Shown: positions 1 through 10,466 of the stretch, piece after piece
How positions within the stretch are numbered: position 1 is the stretch's first letter
Layout of the letters: each line of letters begins with the position of its first letter
DNA from: Purpureocillium takamizusanense
Lineage: Eukaryota; Ascomycota; Sordariomycetes; Hypocreales; Ophiocordycipitaceae
DNA length: 64,000 bases
Reading direction: 5' to 3'
Assembly: GCF_022605165.1 (NCBI RefSeq)
Contig: NC_063075.1
Coordinates: 434,001-498,000 of the forward strand
Program-made: the position numbers and the translations under genes
Notes under the pieces: generated by a model
Told to the model about the DNA's origin: nothing
What the model saw: the letters and a program-made list of their open reading frames with translations, nothing else
Database searches by the model: none

Positions 1-1783
1 GGTCAAAACCCACCCCGAAGGGCTAGCGTGCGAGCGACGGCCCGATGACCGAAGTTACGTCGAAAGATAACGACGCCCGAAGAAAGTGTGAAGCACGATA
101 AAAATGCGAGTTTTGATTGCGTACAACGACTACCTACCTAAATACGCGGGCTGCTGTTTCATAAACGCAAAAGGACCATCTATGATTTGGTCGTACTTTC
201 CTCGTCTGCATGTACCAAGCCAGCCCTCGGAGTGTTCCAGATCACGACGGGCCTTTTTAGAGATAGCCGAGGTTTATCGACTGGAGAGACTATAGGTTTG
301 CGGCGAACCTGATTTAGAAGGCGACGTAATCGTCTCAGTCTACAAGGCAGGCCCTGTATCCTGTAATTAAGGTAGCTGACATGCTGGGGTCAGAATATGA
401 CACAATGCCTCGCAGCGTGAAGAGTCTAACTCGCAAATCTGGCAAGTCAAGGTATCCATACGAGGCCGAGGGCAGCATTGTTAAAACATGGGACCGGACC
501 CGGCGATGTGAGGGAGATTGGAGGGATACATAGTACCGGCTAACAGCCCAACAGACTGCCAGCCCTAGGTCGTTTCACATTTAACCCCGTCCATGGTGTT
601 TGCGCTTCTAACTGACTAGCCGAGCAGATTTTGATATTTGCGTCATTCAGCGAGAATGGAGAGGGCAGAAATCACTTTATGTAACATTGTTAACATTACG
701 GAGTAGATGAGGTAATAACCCGGTGGTTGGATAGCGAGGCTGGAGTGAACTTCCGTGTCTAGCCGGCCGTATATATTACCTGCCTGCGGGCCATTGCAGC
801 AAGTTCCAGCTGCCTGTTATGACATACTCCAAATATCCTATTCAACAACGAGAGCAGCGTCATTGCATCTTTCTATGACCAAGGCTCTGTCCTGGCGGGC
901 GTATATGTAACTTCGCCTGAGTTGACAAAGGAACGCTCTCCATGTGCCGTTCAATTTCAAGTACATGTATATTGCGGCGGAGGCGTGCTATTTGGATACT
1001 AGCTATTGTCTTTTTGGCCATCAAGGGTCAAAGGACGCTGAAGCGGCGGCTTGTAGCTACTGCGGGGCTCCACGAGCAATTGAAGCCGGCCGATTAGCTG
1101 CAGAATTGAAGCTATCGCGGCAGCCGGGCTGCCGTAGTAATTGACGCTATCGCGACTTGCGGCATTTACCTCTTTTGACGGCCTTCGCCCCGAGTATGGT
1201 GTCTGAATAGAAGACAGGCGGTGGCCAAATACCTGCTCTCGGAGTAGGCAGGCTTACCTGAACTTGGACTTACCTAATTCATTCTCTCGGTCGGTCAGAA
1301 TATACGCCGCACGAGAGGCGCACATGACGCACCATCACGCCCTCCCCGCGTTGAAGTAAGGCGTAGCGGAATTCTGAGCGTTCTCCGCGTCGGTTCTCGC
1401 CAGGGCCTCTTTACCCCACACCGTTTCCCGCGATGCTCTCTTCCCCAGGTCTGTGGCACAGGGGGGCACTGATGCGGGGTGGCAAGGTCGGTCGCGGACG
1501 CACATGTAGTGCTTCTCGTTTGAAGAGCTGCGCCGCGCTAAAGCAGACTCGAGTATTGTTGACAGTCGATCCATCGCGAGCTTCTCAAGTTAATAGTGAT
1601 GCGACGGCCGCTTATAGTGAGATGTGGTGTGCGCACAAGGGGTCGTGGCAAGGTATGGCTGACCCGTGACCAGCGATGCCTTCGTCTGCAGGTATATATA
1701 GCTGAGCTGGTGCCGCCTATGGCTCTCTCGAAGGAGCAATGTCCAGGCAGAACACGCAATTATAGTTCTATTCTATCCGCCCA
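1..1783. other. Gene-free left flank
   Basis: The only open frames are short, overlap on both strands and lack recognisable domains, signal peptides or sensible splice sites. I see no tRNA, transposon or long repeat. The last 100 bases contain a TATA element and act as the promoter of the DUF4185 gene. Confidence 0.6.
1693..1700 (+). promoter_or_regulatory. TATA element of the DUF4185 gene
   Basis: TATATATA lies 84 bases before the chosen ATG, a normal distance for a fungal gene with a short 5' leader. A small out-of-frame ATG lies between the two (near 1719) and could be an upstream ORF. Confidence 0.45.
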
Positions 1784-3478
1784 ATGGCTCCCTCTAATAC
1801 TTGGGGTCGCCTTCGTGTTGCTGGGGCTCTCTCGATCTTGGCGGGCCTCAGCGGGGTCAGCGGCATTCCCAAGAGCACGCTCATCAATCCTCCAAGCTCC
1901 TTCTTCGCAACCAGCCAAGTTGAGTACTCCTCAGCTCTCAACATCGCTGCGAGCGATGGTGACTTGTGGCCTACTACGTGGGCCGACGATGACAACATCT
2001 ACACGGCCAACGGTGACGGACGAGGGTTCTCTACCAATCAAGCTGATTTCGCCGACGCTGTGGCGAATCGCATTTCTGGCACACCGGACACCGGTATTTC
2101 TGGCTTGCGCTTGGCCGCCGGGAACCAGCTTGGCCCTGTCTGGACGGCAGGTACTTACAATAGAAAGCCGACAGGCATCGTTGCTGTCGACGGTGATGGC
2201 GATGGCAAGGACGAGCTGTATTTGGCTATTCAGGACTTGAACTATGGAGGAAATGGTGCTGCCTTCAACGATGTGCCTGCCGCAAGCATCCTCCGCTCGG
2301 CCGACTACGGCAACACTTGGACGGCGACTCAATCTCCTATGTTTTCAAACTACACTTTTACGACTGTCTTCTTCCTGGACTTTGGCAAGAGCCAGTCGCA
2401 AGCCTCAGTGCTAGGGGCAGATGGTCCCAAGTACGTGTACGCCTACGGCCTAGACAACAATTGGCGTGACTCAGTGGCAGGGACCGTGCCTGACCCTCAA
2501 GACCTCTATCTCGCGCGGGTTCCCGTCAATGCTGTACAGGACGTCTCAAAGTGGCAGTTCTTTAGCGGCTCAGTGTCGGCGCCTGCTTGGACGGCAGACA
2601 TCAAAGCACGCCGATCGGTCCTTCACGACTCGCGTCGGGAGTACCCAGGCGACCAAACGGCCGACGGCTTTTCCGTCCTCTCCCAAGGCAGTGTCGTGTA
2701 TAACGCGCCGTTGAAGAGGTACATCTATACCAGCTGGACAGACTACACCTTTGACTTCTACGAGGCGCCCCAACCTTGGGGCCCCTTCACGCTTTTTGAG
2801 TCGAAGGACTTCGGCGTCACTCCATGGTTCGGACGCAACACGAGCACACCTAAAAACGGCGGCTATGCCACGACCATTCCTTCAAAGTTCATCTCTGCAG
2901 ACGGCAAGAGTATGTGGGTTCAGTCCAACTGGTTTGTGGGCGCCGCGGCGGGCAGCGACGTCAATTACTCCTTCTCCTTGCGACGTCTCCAGGTGACCAA
3001 GTACACGTCAACCCAGGCAACCAACCAGCCTGGCAATACCAACCTAGCCCGTGAGACGGGAACGGTGCCGATTTGCAAGGCGGCGCATTACGGACATTTG
3101 CAATACCTCAATGACGGCGCTACGCTGAGTGAGGACAGTTGGGACGGGTCCCAGAAGGACCTCGACCGCTGGGGCTATACCTGGTCTACCCAATACCACA
3201 TGAACCGCGTAGTCTACACCACTGGCAACTCTTTCGCAGACGGCGGGTGGTTCTCCAGCAACCTGACTGTACAGGTCCGGAAGAACTTTCAGTGGGTCAA
3301 CGTCAACGATCTCCAAGTCAGCCCGCAATATCCATACAACAATGCCGCGGTGCCTAACAAGGCTTTTACGTTCGAATTCGCCGACGTGGTCGGTGATGGC
3401 ATTCAAATCATTGGTGTGCCTGGTGGTTCGTTCTTCTTCACGTCAATCGCCGAGCTGGAGGTGTATTATGACAGTTGA
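1784..3478 (+). CDS. Secreted DUF4185 protein (GH183-like, putative endo-D-arabinofuranosidase)
   Basis: Intronless 564-residue protein. Residues 1-27 form a signal peptide (basic start, Leu/Ala/Gly core, small residues before the cleavage site), so it should be secreted. The N-terminal two thirds carry the DUF4185 signature GDLWPTTWADDDNIYTANGD near residue 60, followed by blocks such as GDGDGKDELYLA and SWTDYTFDFYEAPQPWGPF, as expected of a beta-propeller glycosidase. DUF4185 is the Pfam family from which GH183 endo-D-arabinofuranosidases were defined. After about residue 420 a second domain ends in FFFTSIAELEVYYDS, which looks like a discoidin/CBM32-type beta-sandwich that could bind substrate. 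The gene converges on the neighbouring regulator (128 bases between stops) and leads a cluster with a GH172 glycosidase and a sugar transporter. The family call is firm. The D-arabinan substrate is inferred from family and neighbours, and I did not verify catalytic residues. Confidence 0.8.
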   Translation: MAPSNTWGRLRVAGALSILAGLSGVSGIPKSTLINPPSSFFATSQVEYSSALNIAASDGDLWPTTWADDDNIYTANGDGRGFSTNQADFADAVANRISGTPDTGISGLRLAAGNQLGPVWTAGTYNRKPTGIVAVDGDGDGKDELYLAIQDLNYGGNGAAFNDVPAASILRSADYGNTWTATQSPMFSNYTFTTVFFLDFGKSQSQASVLGADGPKYVYAYGLDNNWRDSVAGTVPDPQDLYLARVPVNAVQDVSKWQFFSGSVSAPAWTADIKARRSVLHDSRREYPGDQTADGFSVLSQGSVVYNAPLKRYIYTSWTDYTFDFYEAPQPWGPFTLFESKDFGVTPWFGRNTSTPKNGGYATTIPSKFISADGKSMWVQSNWFVGAAAGSDVNYSFSLRRLQVTKYTSTQATNQPGNTNLARETGTVPICKAAHYGHLQYLNDGATLSEDSWDGSQKDLDRWGYTWSTQYHMNRVVYTTGNSFADGGWFSSNLTVQVRKNFQWVNVNDLQVSPQYPYNNAAVPNKAFTFEFADVVGDGIQIIGVPGGSFFFTSIAELEVYYDS

Positions 3479-3605
3479 GGCGCACGTACGCCATGTCTTG
3501 AAGACGAAGCATGTCGCTGCACTGCAGGGACATGTACGAGCAACCGTTAGGTAGCATGCCTTTGCAATATACCTGCATCTCATACATTTATTTCGCTGCA
3601 AATCA

Positions 3606-5636
3606 CTATATCCTGTGTAGATCAACGTTGGACAAAGTGGCCTTGATGCTGTCAGCCATCACCGACAGAGACGGACTGCAGCGGCATTCCTCCCCAAATG
3701 CATCACGAGCTAACCAGAGTGCCGCCCAGGTCTCGCGCCCAGCTGTAGATGCGAGTAGGGAGCTTGATGCTCCCATATATGCGCCAAGAGAGATGGCGAA
3801 AATGCTGAAGGGCCCAGTCAGTTTGCATCTGATAGGCTGGTCGATCTGAGATGAGAAGATCTTTGATGACCTACCTCGCATATAACGTCCACTTGTTTGG
3901 AAGGCAAGCGTCCAGAGCCACTGTGGCACTGTTGATGAACTCTCGGTATGACCGGAAGTACGTTTCGCAGCCGCTCATTGTGACATCTGTCAGCCGATCG
4001 GACTCCATGACTTGGACAACTGACGGCCAGTAAAAGGACACCATGCAGGCCCAGTACTGAGTTCGCAAAAATGGTATCTGCATGTGGCCATCTTCATGCA
4101 CGCCATCAAACTCTCGAGAGAAGCGCAAGGGCTCTGGTAAATACGAGAACCACTGCTCGAGCTGTGCCTCTAGCTCCTTGGCCACCAAAGGAGCGTACTC
4201 AACGCTGCCACTTGTGGTGACGGTTATTGCCGTGGTGTTCCGCCGCAGCATTCTCCTCATGGCTATTTCAGCTAGAAGATAGGTTATGACGTCGTCGGAT
4301 CGAGTCGTCTGTGGAGTCATGGCAGGTGATTGAGGGTCAGTTTCGAAGGTCCAAATGTCAGTGCCTGTAGGCAACGCGATATCCTCTTCGGACTCCCAGG
4401 CGTTGCTGTCAGCCAACTGGAGAGGCACAACCAGCTCGCCTTCGATGAGGAGGACTACCCTATAAACACGCGTCCAATGCTCCATACTCTCTTTTTCGCG
4501 TTGTATGGCTCCGCTCAAATGGAGATTTTGCGCCTTCTTAATGGCGAGCACAGCCAGATCATGCGCTTGCAGCGGCTTGAGCAACAGGTAGTAATGAATG
4601 CTCATGGCCACCAAGCATTGAACACTCCGGAGGCTCTGCTCAAGGAAGACGAGGTGTAGCATCTCCATGGCAGCGCTCAGGTACATGGCGTCGGGCCTTT
4701 GCTCCAGGGCTACGCTATGTGCCGCTTCCTGTACTATGGTCCCGCTGGCCAGCACCATAAGGACCAGGAATGCATCTGCGCCTCGCTCGAAGGAGTTGGC
4801 CAGAAAAGACGAGACGCAGTCTGAGAATCGGTCTTCCAGGATGGGGTACCACGGGTGGATCCTGTCGGAGAAGCTCTGCAGCGCTGACATGACCTTGGCA
4901 TGCTGGAGCACGAACATGGTCGATGTCGGCCCCGTTGCGGCGGGGAGATCCTGCTCGAGCCGAATGACCGTGTTGCCGTAGTCCTCGCCGAGGCCGGCCA
5001 TGCCGGTGAATGCGCTCGTCTGAAGCTTCATGTACGGGAACCCACTCTCTGGAGACCCTGGGCTCGCTGTTGTGCTAGACGCGCTTCCGGGGTAGGTCCA
5101 GGGGCTCAGAGCCACAGCGTGGATCTGCGTGGCACCGTTCCGAGGCGCTGGTGGGCCATGAGCTGCAAAGGTTGATTCGATGCGGTCCAGCTGAGATCTG
5201 ATTTGGGAAAGCTGGTCTTCCACGCTGCTGCGCCGTTGAGTCGTCAGCAGGCCAGGATGGGATAGCTAACTTGGACAAGCTTGAGACGCACCTATTGCTT
5301 GCCGGGCGCTTGTTATCCTAGGAAATAGTCGTTAGGGGATTTCGGTTCGGGCGGCATGCCCCAATGCGTCGCACTCACTTGTGGATAGCTGCATTCGCAA
5401 CTTCGGGCCTCACATGTTCCGCAAACTGGCTTCCGGCCGTCGCATCTCGTTCGCCGGGCGCGACAAGCTTCGCACGCCAGCACGCGTATCTTTCGTGTTT
5501 GGGCGCGTGATGGAGACGCCATGGTCGTCCTCCCGCTCTGCGCGGATGACGGTGGACATGTCCGCGACGATGTCCTGGGAGGGACGGAGCCATGCCCGGG
5601 TGCGGAGAGGGCTTTAAGGTTCCCCGTTCGTGTCAT
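3606..5636 (-). CDS. Zn(II)2Cys6 fungal-specific transcription factor
   Basis: Three exons: 5379-5636, 3875-5265 and 3606-3804. The first intron (GTGAGT...TTAG) is phase 0; the second is 70 bases (GTAGGT...CTGAC...CTTCAG) and replaces an early stop, adding about 65 residues. The 615-residue product has a perfect binuclear zinc cluster: Cys55, 58, 65, 72, 75 and 82 (C-x2-C-x6-C-x6-C-x2-C-x6-C) with the basic run RARRTR. A short Leu/Ile/Arg heptad-like segment follows (around QLSQIRSQLDRIES), then a long helical region typical of the fungal_trans/middle homology domain. An in-frame Met at 5522 is an equally good start and gives 577 residues. The gene is transcribed divergently from GH172 and sits inside the carbohydrate cluster, so pathway-specific control of that cluster is the natural inference. 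Ligand and binding site are unknown. Confidence 0.85.
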
Positions 5637-6071
5637 CCATCTCCCAGGTTTTGCCCCGACCCCGGACTGGGCTGCTCACCTTGTCACGCCAGCGCTGGTG
5701 CTTCTCCACATCAAAACCTGTCCAGACTCCAAGTGCTAGCTCCCAGGCCGCCGAAATTCCCGGGCATGTTGATGCGGGGTTTGCATGCTGCCGTGTGGTT
5801 GGCGCCGGGTGAAGGAACATCTCCATTAATAAATTATTCCCAAATTGGACTCCTTGCAGCGGGACAGTGACACTCACGGCAAGAAATGGGGTCTTCAGGT
5901 TGCAGGCCAGACTGACTACCCCTATAACGTTATATACAAATTAACTTAGTCCGCAGGCAAATAACAAAAGCACCCCCAGCTTACGTCGCCTCGTCCTGTC
6001 TCGCGATACAACTTCGGAGAGAAACTACAAGGCGCGAATACGAAAGACTAAAGCACAGACGATTAAGCAAA
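5637..6071. promoter_or_regulatory. Shared divergent promoter, regulator and GH172
   Basis: This 435-base spacer separates the divergent starts of the Zn2Cys6 regulator and the GH172 gene. A TATATAC element at 5931-5937 lies 135 bases before the GH172 ATG. A CCG-N4-CGG pair at 5656-5665 could be a zinc-cluster binding site, but such pairs arise easily by chance at this GC content. Confidence 0.4.
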
Positions 6072-7556
6072 ATGCTGGGCCAAGAACTTCTCGGATCGGT
6101 CACGCAACAAAAGCAGGCTAGGAGCGCTCGGATATCAAGTTGGGATCACTCCGGCCTCAACGAAGATGCATTCGTTGTGCAGCCCGGTGAGACGGCTGTT
6201 CTAGCCGATATCGAAGGACCTGGCACAATCACGCACCTCTGGTTCGTTCAAACATGTCGTCGAATCTTGGGGCCTGGCCTTGTGCCCTACACCAAATCCG
6301 GCGTTGCGATGCAGGAAGTCGAGAACGGCCAGGGAGCCAACTACGAGGTCATGGATCCAGACTACTATCGCAAAGTAGTCATCAGAATGTATTGGGACGA
6401 TTCAACTACTCCCAATGTCCTGGCCCCGCTAGGCGACTTCTTCTGTGTCGGCCACTCGATCGCAGCCAATTTCCAGTCTCTTCCGTTCACGGCATCAGTC
6501 AAGCCAAGCGAAGACAAGAAGTTTGGCGGCGCATCGGCTTTGAACTGCTATCTTCCCATGTGTGTATTTCCCGATCTGATCCCCGGCCAGTATGTAGCTG
6601 ACCTATACTCCAATCAAAGGCCGTTCAACAAGCGCGCCCGAATCGAGGTCGAAAACCAGAACGACATCGCGTACTTTCAGTACTTTTATATTGACTACGA
6701 TATCCAACTGCAGCTGCACGGTCCCGAGACGCTGTTCTTTCATGCCCACTGGCGGCGACAGAATCCCACAGCGGGTTGGGCCCCCCACGACTTGCAGACC
6801 AACTCACTCGAAGCAAACGTCCCCAACTTGGACGGAAAGGCGAATTATGTTCTTCTCGAGACCACTGGTGCTGGTGCATATATAGGGTGTAACCACTCTG
6901 TGTATCATTTCCAAGGCACATGGTGGGGTGAAGGCGATGATATGATCTTCATCGACGATGACACATGGCCGCCCTCCATGCACGGAACAGGTAGCGAGGA
7001 CTACTTCAGCCAAGGCTGGGGGATGCAGAAAAACGCCTTTCCGTTCGCGGGTAGCATCATTCATGAGGGCGAGATGCCTCATTACCAGGTCTCATATCGC
7101 TGGCACCTTCCTGACCCCGTCCGCTTCAACACCAGAATCAAGGTCACCATGGAATCAGGTCATGCCAATCACTTGAGCGATGACTGGAGCTCGACAGCAT
7201 AGTGAGTGCCGATCGGCGAAAAAATGACGAGCAGAATTACCCCAGGCTAACTTCGATGCAGCTGGTATCAAACCCTCCCGGGCCCCAAGCTGGAAATAGC
7301 TCCAGTCGCCGAGCGTCTGCCTCCAAGGGCCGAAGTATCGCCACCAAAACAGCCCGAGGGACCTGAGCTTACGGAAAGACAAATGGAAATGATCAAGCAG
7401 AGACAGCAGAGGCTAGATGAGTTTATTGCGGATAAGACGAAGTGGCTCGAACGCCGGGCGCTGGACAGCAGGAAGCGAGCTGCTCAGAACAAGGAATGGG
7501 CTGCGGATGTTCGTCGCCGGTACAAAGACTCTGTCACGAAGGGAGAGGAGCGATAG
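6072..7556 (+). CDS. GH172 (DUF2961) glycosidase, putative exo-D-arabinofuranosidase
   Basis: Two exons, 6072-7201 and 7262-7556, joined across a 60-base GTGAGT...GATGCAG intron that restores the family sequence SSTAYWYQTLPGP; the product has 474 residues. It matches DUF2961/GH172 throughout: ISSWDHSG near residue 21, ADIEGPGTITHLWF near 45, DPDYYRKVVIRMYW near 95, the acidic WWGEGDDM at 284-291 and GTGSEDYFSQGWG from 305. GH172 enzymes have a jelly-roll fold and include exo-alpha-D-arabinofuranosidases and alpha-D-fructofuranosidase/difructose-anhydride enzymes. There is no signal peptide, so it should be cytosolic and act on imported oligosaccharides. The last 80 residues are charged and helical (RQMEMIKQRQQR...), an extension I do not associate with the core family. 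Family is near certain; substrate is inferred. Confidence 0.9.
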
Positions 7557-8422
7557 TCCAACATAAACGGTGATTTGCTTAGACAAGCTCGAAACGCTAG
7601 ACCAGCATTTGGTGCAAATATACAGCTCAGAAGAGTCTTCCCTCGCCCATGATAGCAGACCAGTAGTCGTTTACAATCTGATCCACTAGGCAGCGTTGAG
7701 GAAGAAAAGAGGCTCCGGTCAAACTTTCACATGTATACATGTACCGCTTGGAGGATCTCGATGCCGAGAGAGCGTTTGTTGGCAAATTCCACGTGGGACG
7801 GCACCAGCAAGGTGCAGTCGACAAATTTGGTTTGTCCAGACTGCGCCCTTGCTGATGCTTGATGGATCCGCTCCGCCCAGCGACATCGGGGTCATCATGT
7901 CCAAGTTGGATGGTCCCCACTGACCACCACACCACTTGGATGACCGCGGAGTTTCTGAACCCTCTCCGCGCGGTGTGTGGGCTCAACGGACCAATGTCGA
8001 CCATTCGGCGTCCAGAACAAGCAAGCGCCACCATCATCAGCCGGGTATTATTTCCATGGCGTGAGGTCTCGCGCGCCTAAACTACCTTAGCTTGACATCT
8101 GGGGGTTCCTTGGGGTCGCCCTCACGATGCGCGGTTCCCCAGATTCTTCCCCGCGTCATGTTTTCCCCTCTCCAGCTGTTCGAGGGTGATTCCAGGGATG
8201 CCTTGTGGCGCATCTAATATGTCGTTAGACGAGGTGGCTCGACATCAATGACATTGTGGCCGGCGAGGACCTCAGTCCAGACTTGCACTCCTACTTGTTG
8301 CCAACGCTGCAAGGTGGTTGTGCCAGCATATATAGCGCGCGCAAGTACGCCTCTCGGTTTCGTCCAGTCGTGATTTTGGCTGCGCGCATCAAAGCTCCGA
8401 TACACCAACAGCAGTCACCAAA
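7557..8422. promoter_or_regulatory. Promoter region of the sugar transporter
   Basis: No credible ORF. A TATA element (ATATATAG, 8328-8335) lies about 90 bases before the transporter ATG. Two everted CGG motifs occur 22 bases apart, CCGCGG at 7944-7949 and CCGCGCGG at 7966-7973. These are plausible zinc-cluster sites for the regulator encoded at 3.6-5.6 kb, unproven. Confidence 0.4.
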
Positions 8423-10466
8423 ATGGCGTCCTCACCTGCAGCGTGAGTAAGGTTGAACCATTTCCGCATCGTCATGCTAAGTACTTGGTAAACAGGATCG
8501 ACTACAATGTCATTAATCCGTCCAAAAAATGGCGGATGCTTCGAGTTCAGTGGCGATACGGCCTTTGGGGTGAGTAATTATCGGCAGGGCATGCCCCGTC
8601 GCCCCCATCGAGTCCAACTCAACCTAACCGACAAATTGGCAGCACTGTGGACGTCGATCGGCTCGATGATGCTCGGTTTTGACTACGTCATTGGAAGCCA
8701 GCTGGCCGCCCTCTCCGAGTTCCAAAAGTTTTTCGGTGTTCAACAGCCAGACGGCAGCTGGATCATCCCGGCAACGTACCTGTCGGCATGGGGCGCCATC
8801 GGTCTGGGATGCGACGTGGTAGCTTCATGGCTCGCAGCGCCTCTGCTGGAGAAATACGGTCGCAAGCCTCTCATTCTCTTCTCAGCAGGTGTTTCTGTTG
8901 TCGCCATTGTTCTCCAGCAGCTGGCTACCAATTGGCGGGTCCATCTTACTGGTCGCGCAGTAAATGGTCAGTTGGAGTGGCGCGGCCTCGAACCCAGAGA
9001 ACTGCTAACAAAAGTGCGCCAGGTATCGCCATTGGCATCATGTTTACCATCTCGCCACTCTGGATTGGGGAAACTTGCCGTCCAGAGCTTCGGGGCTTCT
9101 GGCTTTGCTTCTGTGAGTGTTCCAAGAGGCACACAGACTCGACCTACTTGTGTATGTACTGACCTGATCAGTCAACACCAGTATTATCTGGGGACAGATG
9201 CTCGTGTAAGTGGACCCAATACCATGGGCGCTCAGAGAACCGCATATTCACATCATATCCTGTCAGGGTCATCGTATCTCGCGCGAGCAGCTCGCTCGAC
9301 ACAAAGTGGCAGTGGTGGATTCCCATCATTTGCATGTACATCTATCCACGTAAGTATTCGGGATGAAGTGATAGTGACCACAGCTAATCCCCCTGACAGT
9401 TATGCTCATCGTTGTCTGGCCATTCTTCCCCGAGTCGCCATACTGGCTAGTACGCGAGGAAAAATATGAGGCTGCACGGAAGTCTCTTGAGCGAATGTAC
9501 GGCTTCGACGATCCCAACTTCTACGACATCGAGATCCGACGCTTGCAAGAGGACGTGCGCCTCTGCGAAGAGATGACAGGCACAAGCAAGTCCGAAAAAC
9601 TCATTTTTGGCTTCCTCCCCTCGCCGACAGCCGAGTTGCAGTGTTTCGACAAGCAGAACAGGAAGCGAACGTTGACAGCCATCTGTGCAGCCAGTTCACA
9701 GCAGGTCATCGGGGCCGCGTTTGTCATTGGAAACGCGACATACTTTCTGGAGCTTCTGGGCGTCAAGCAGTTTTTCGACGCCTCCGTGGTCTTATATGTC
9801 ATCATGCTTCTCTCTTCCGCCGCTGCGTTCCCTCTGAGCGAGGTGGTGGGGCGCCGGACACTGATCGTCCCGTCGCAGTTTTTGCTCTGCTTCTTCTTGC
9901 TACTCATTGGAATAATGGGCTGCGTTCCTAACCAGGCAAAGGCGGGCTGGGCTATCGTGGTCTTCATTTACCTCTGGGCCATCGTCTACCAAGTCAGTAT
10001 CGGCGCCACTGGCTTTGTTTTGGCTAGTGAGGTGGCCACCCTGCGACTTCGGGCTGTCACACAGGCATTGGTGACAATGAGCAATGGTGTCTGGGGTCTC
10101 ATCATGCAATTCACGATCCCGTACATGGTCAGTGGCAGACACAGCAGGTGCCATAAACGTGAACCCAGGACATAAATGCTGACTCGGATACAGATCAACC
10201 CTGACGCCGGCCACCTTGGCGGCAAGGTGGGGTTCATCTTTTTCGGTTTGGGGCTAATTGTTTCGGTTCTTGGGTGGTTCCTTTATCCAGAGACCAAGGG
10301 CGTCCGTTTTGAGAAACTCGATGAGCTTTATGCCAAGGGTGTGAAGCCTCGACACTTCAAGAAGCACGAGAATCAGACGGACATTGATAACCAAATCGGC
10401 TCGAAGCAGGAAGAAATTGAAGCAGAGTCCCGGGTCGAGACAAAGATTGATCAGCAGGCGGCATAA
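8423..10466 (+). CDS. MFS sugar transporter (sugar porter family)
   Basis: Eight exons: 8423-8442, 8496-8569, 8643-8966, 9023-9112, 9172-9205, 9267-9349, 9400-10127 and 10194-10466. All joins keep phase and give 541 residues. Signatures of the sugar porter family of the major facilitator superfamily are present: [15 protein letters not shown] after helix 1, EKYGRKPL (the R-G-R/K loop), [20 protein letters not shown] before the central loop, and [15 protein letters not shown] after helix 12. The N-terminal part resembles the maltose/alpha-glucoside proton symporter branch. The C-tail is hydrophilic ([16 protein letters not shown]) and cytosolic. Following GH172 on the same strand, it probably imports the sugar or oligosaccharide released by the secreted enzyme. 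The specificity cannot be read from sequence alone. Confidence 0.9.

Noticed and set aside
1596..2240. 214-codon plus-strand frame overlapping the DUF4185 start
   Set aside because: Out of frame with the DUF4185 gene, no domain, and ends inside it; only its first part could be an upstream ORF.
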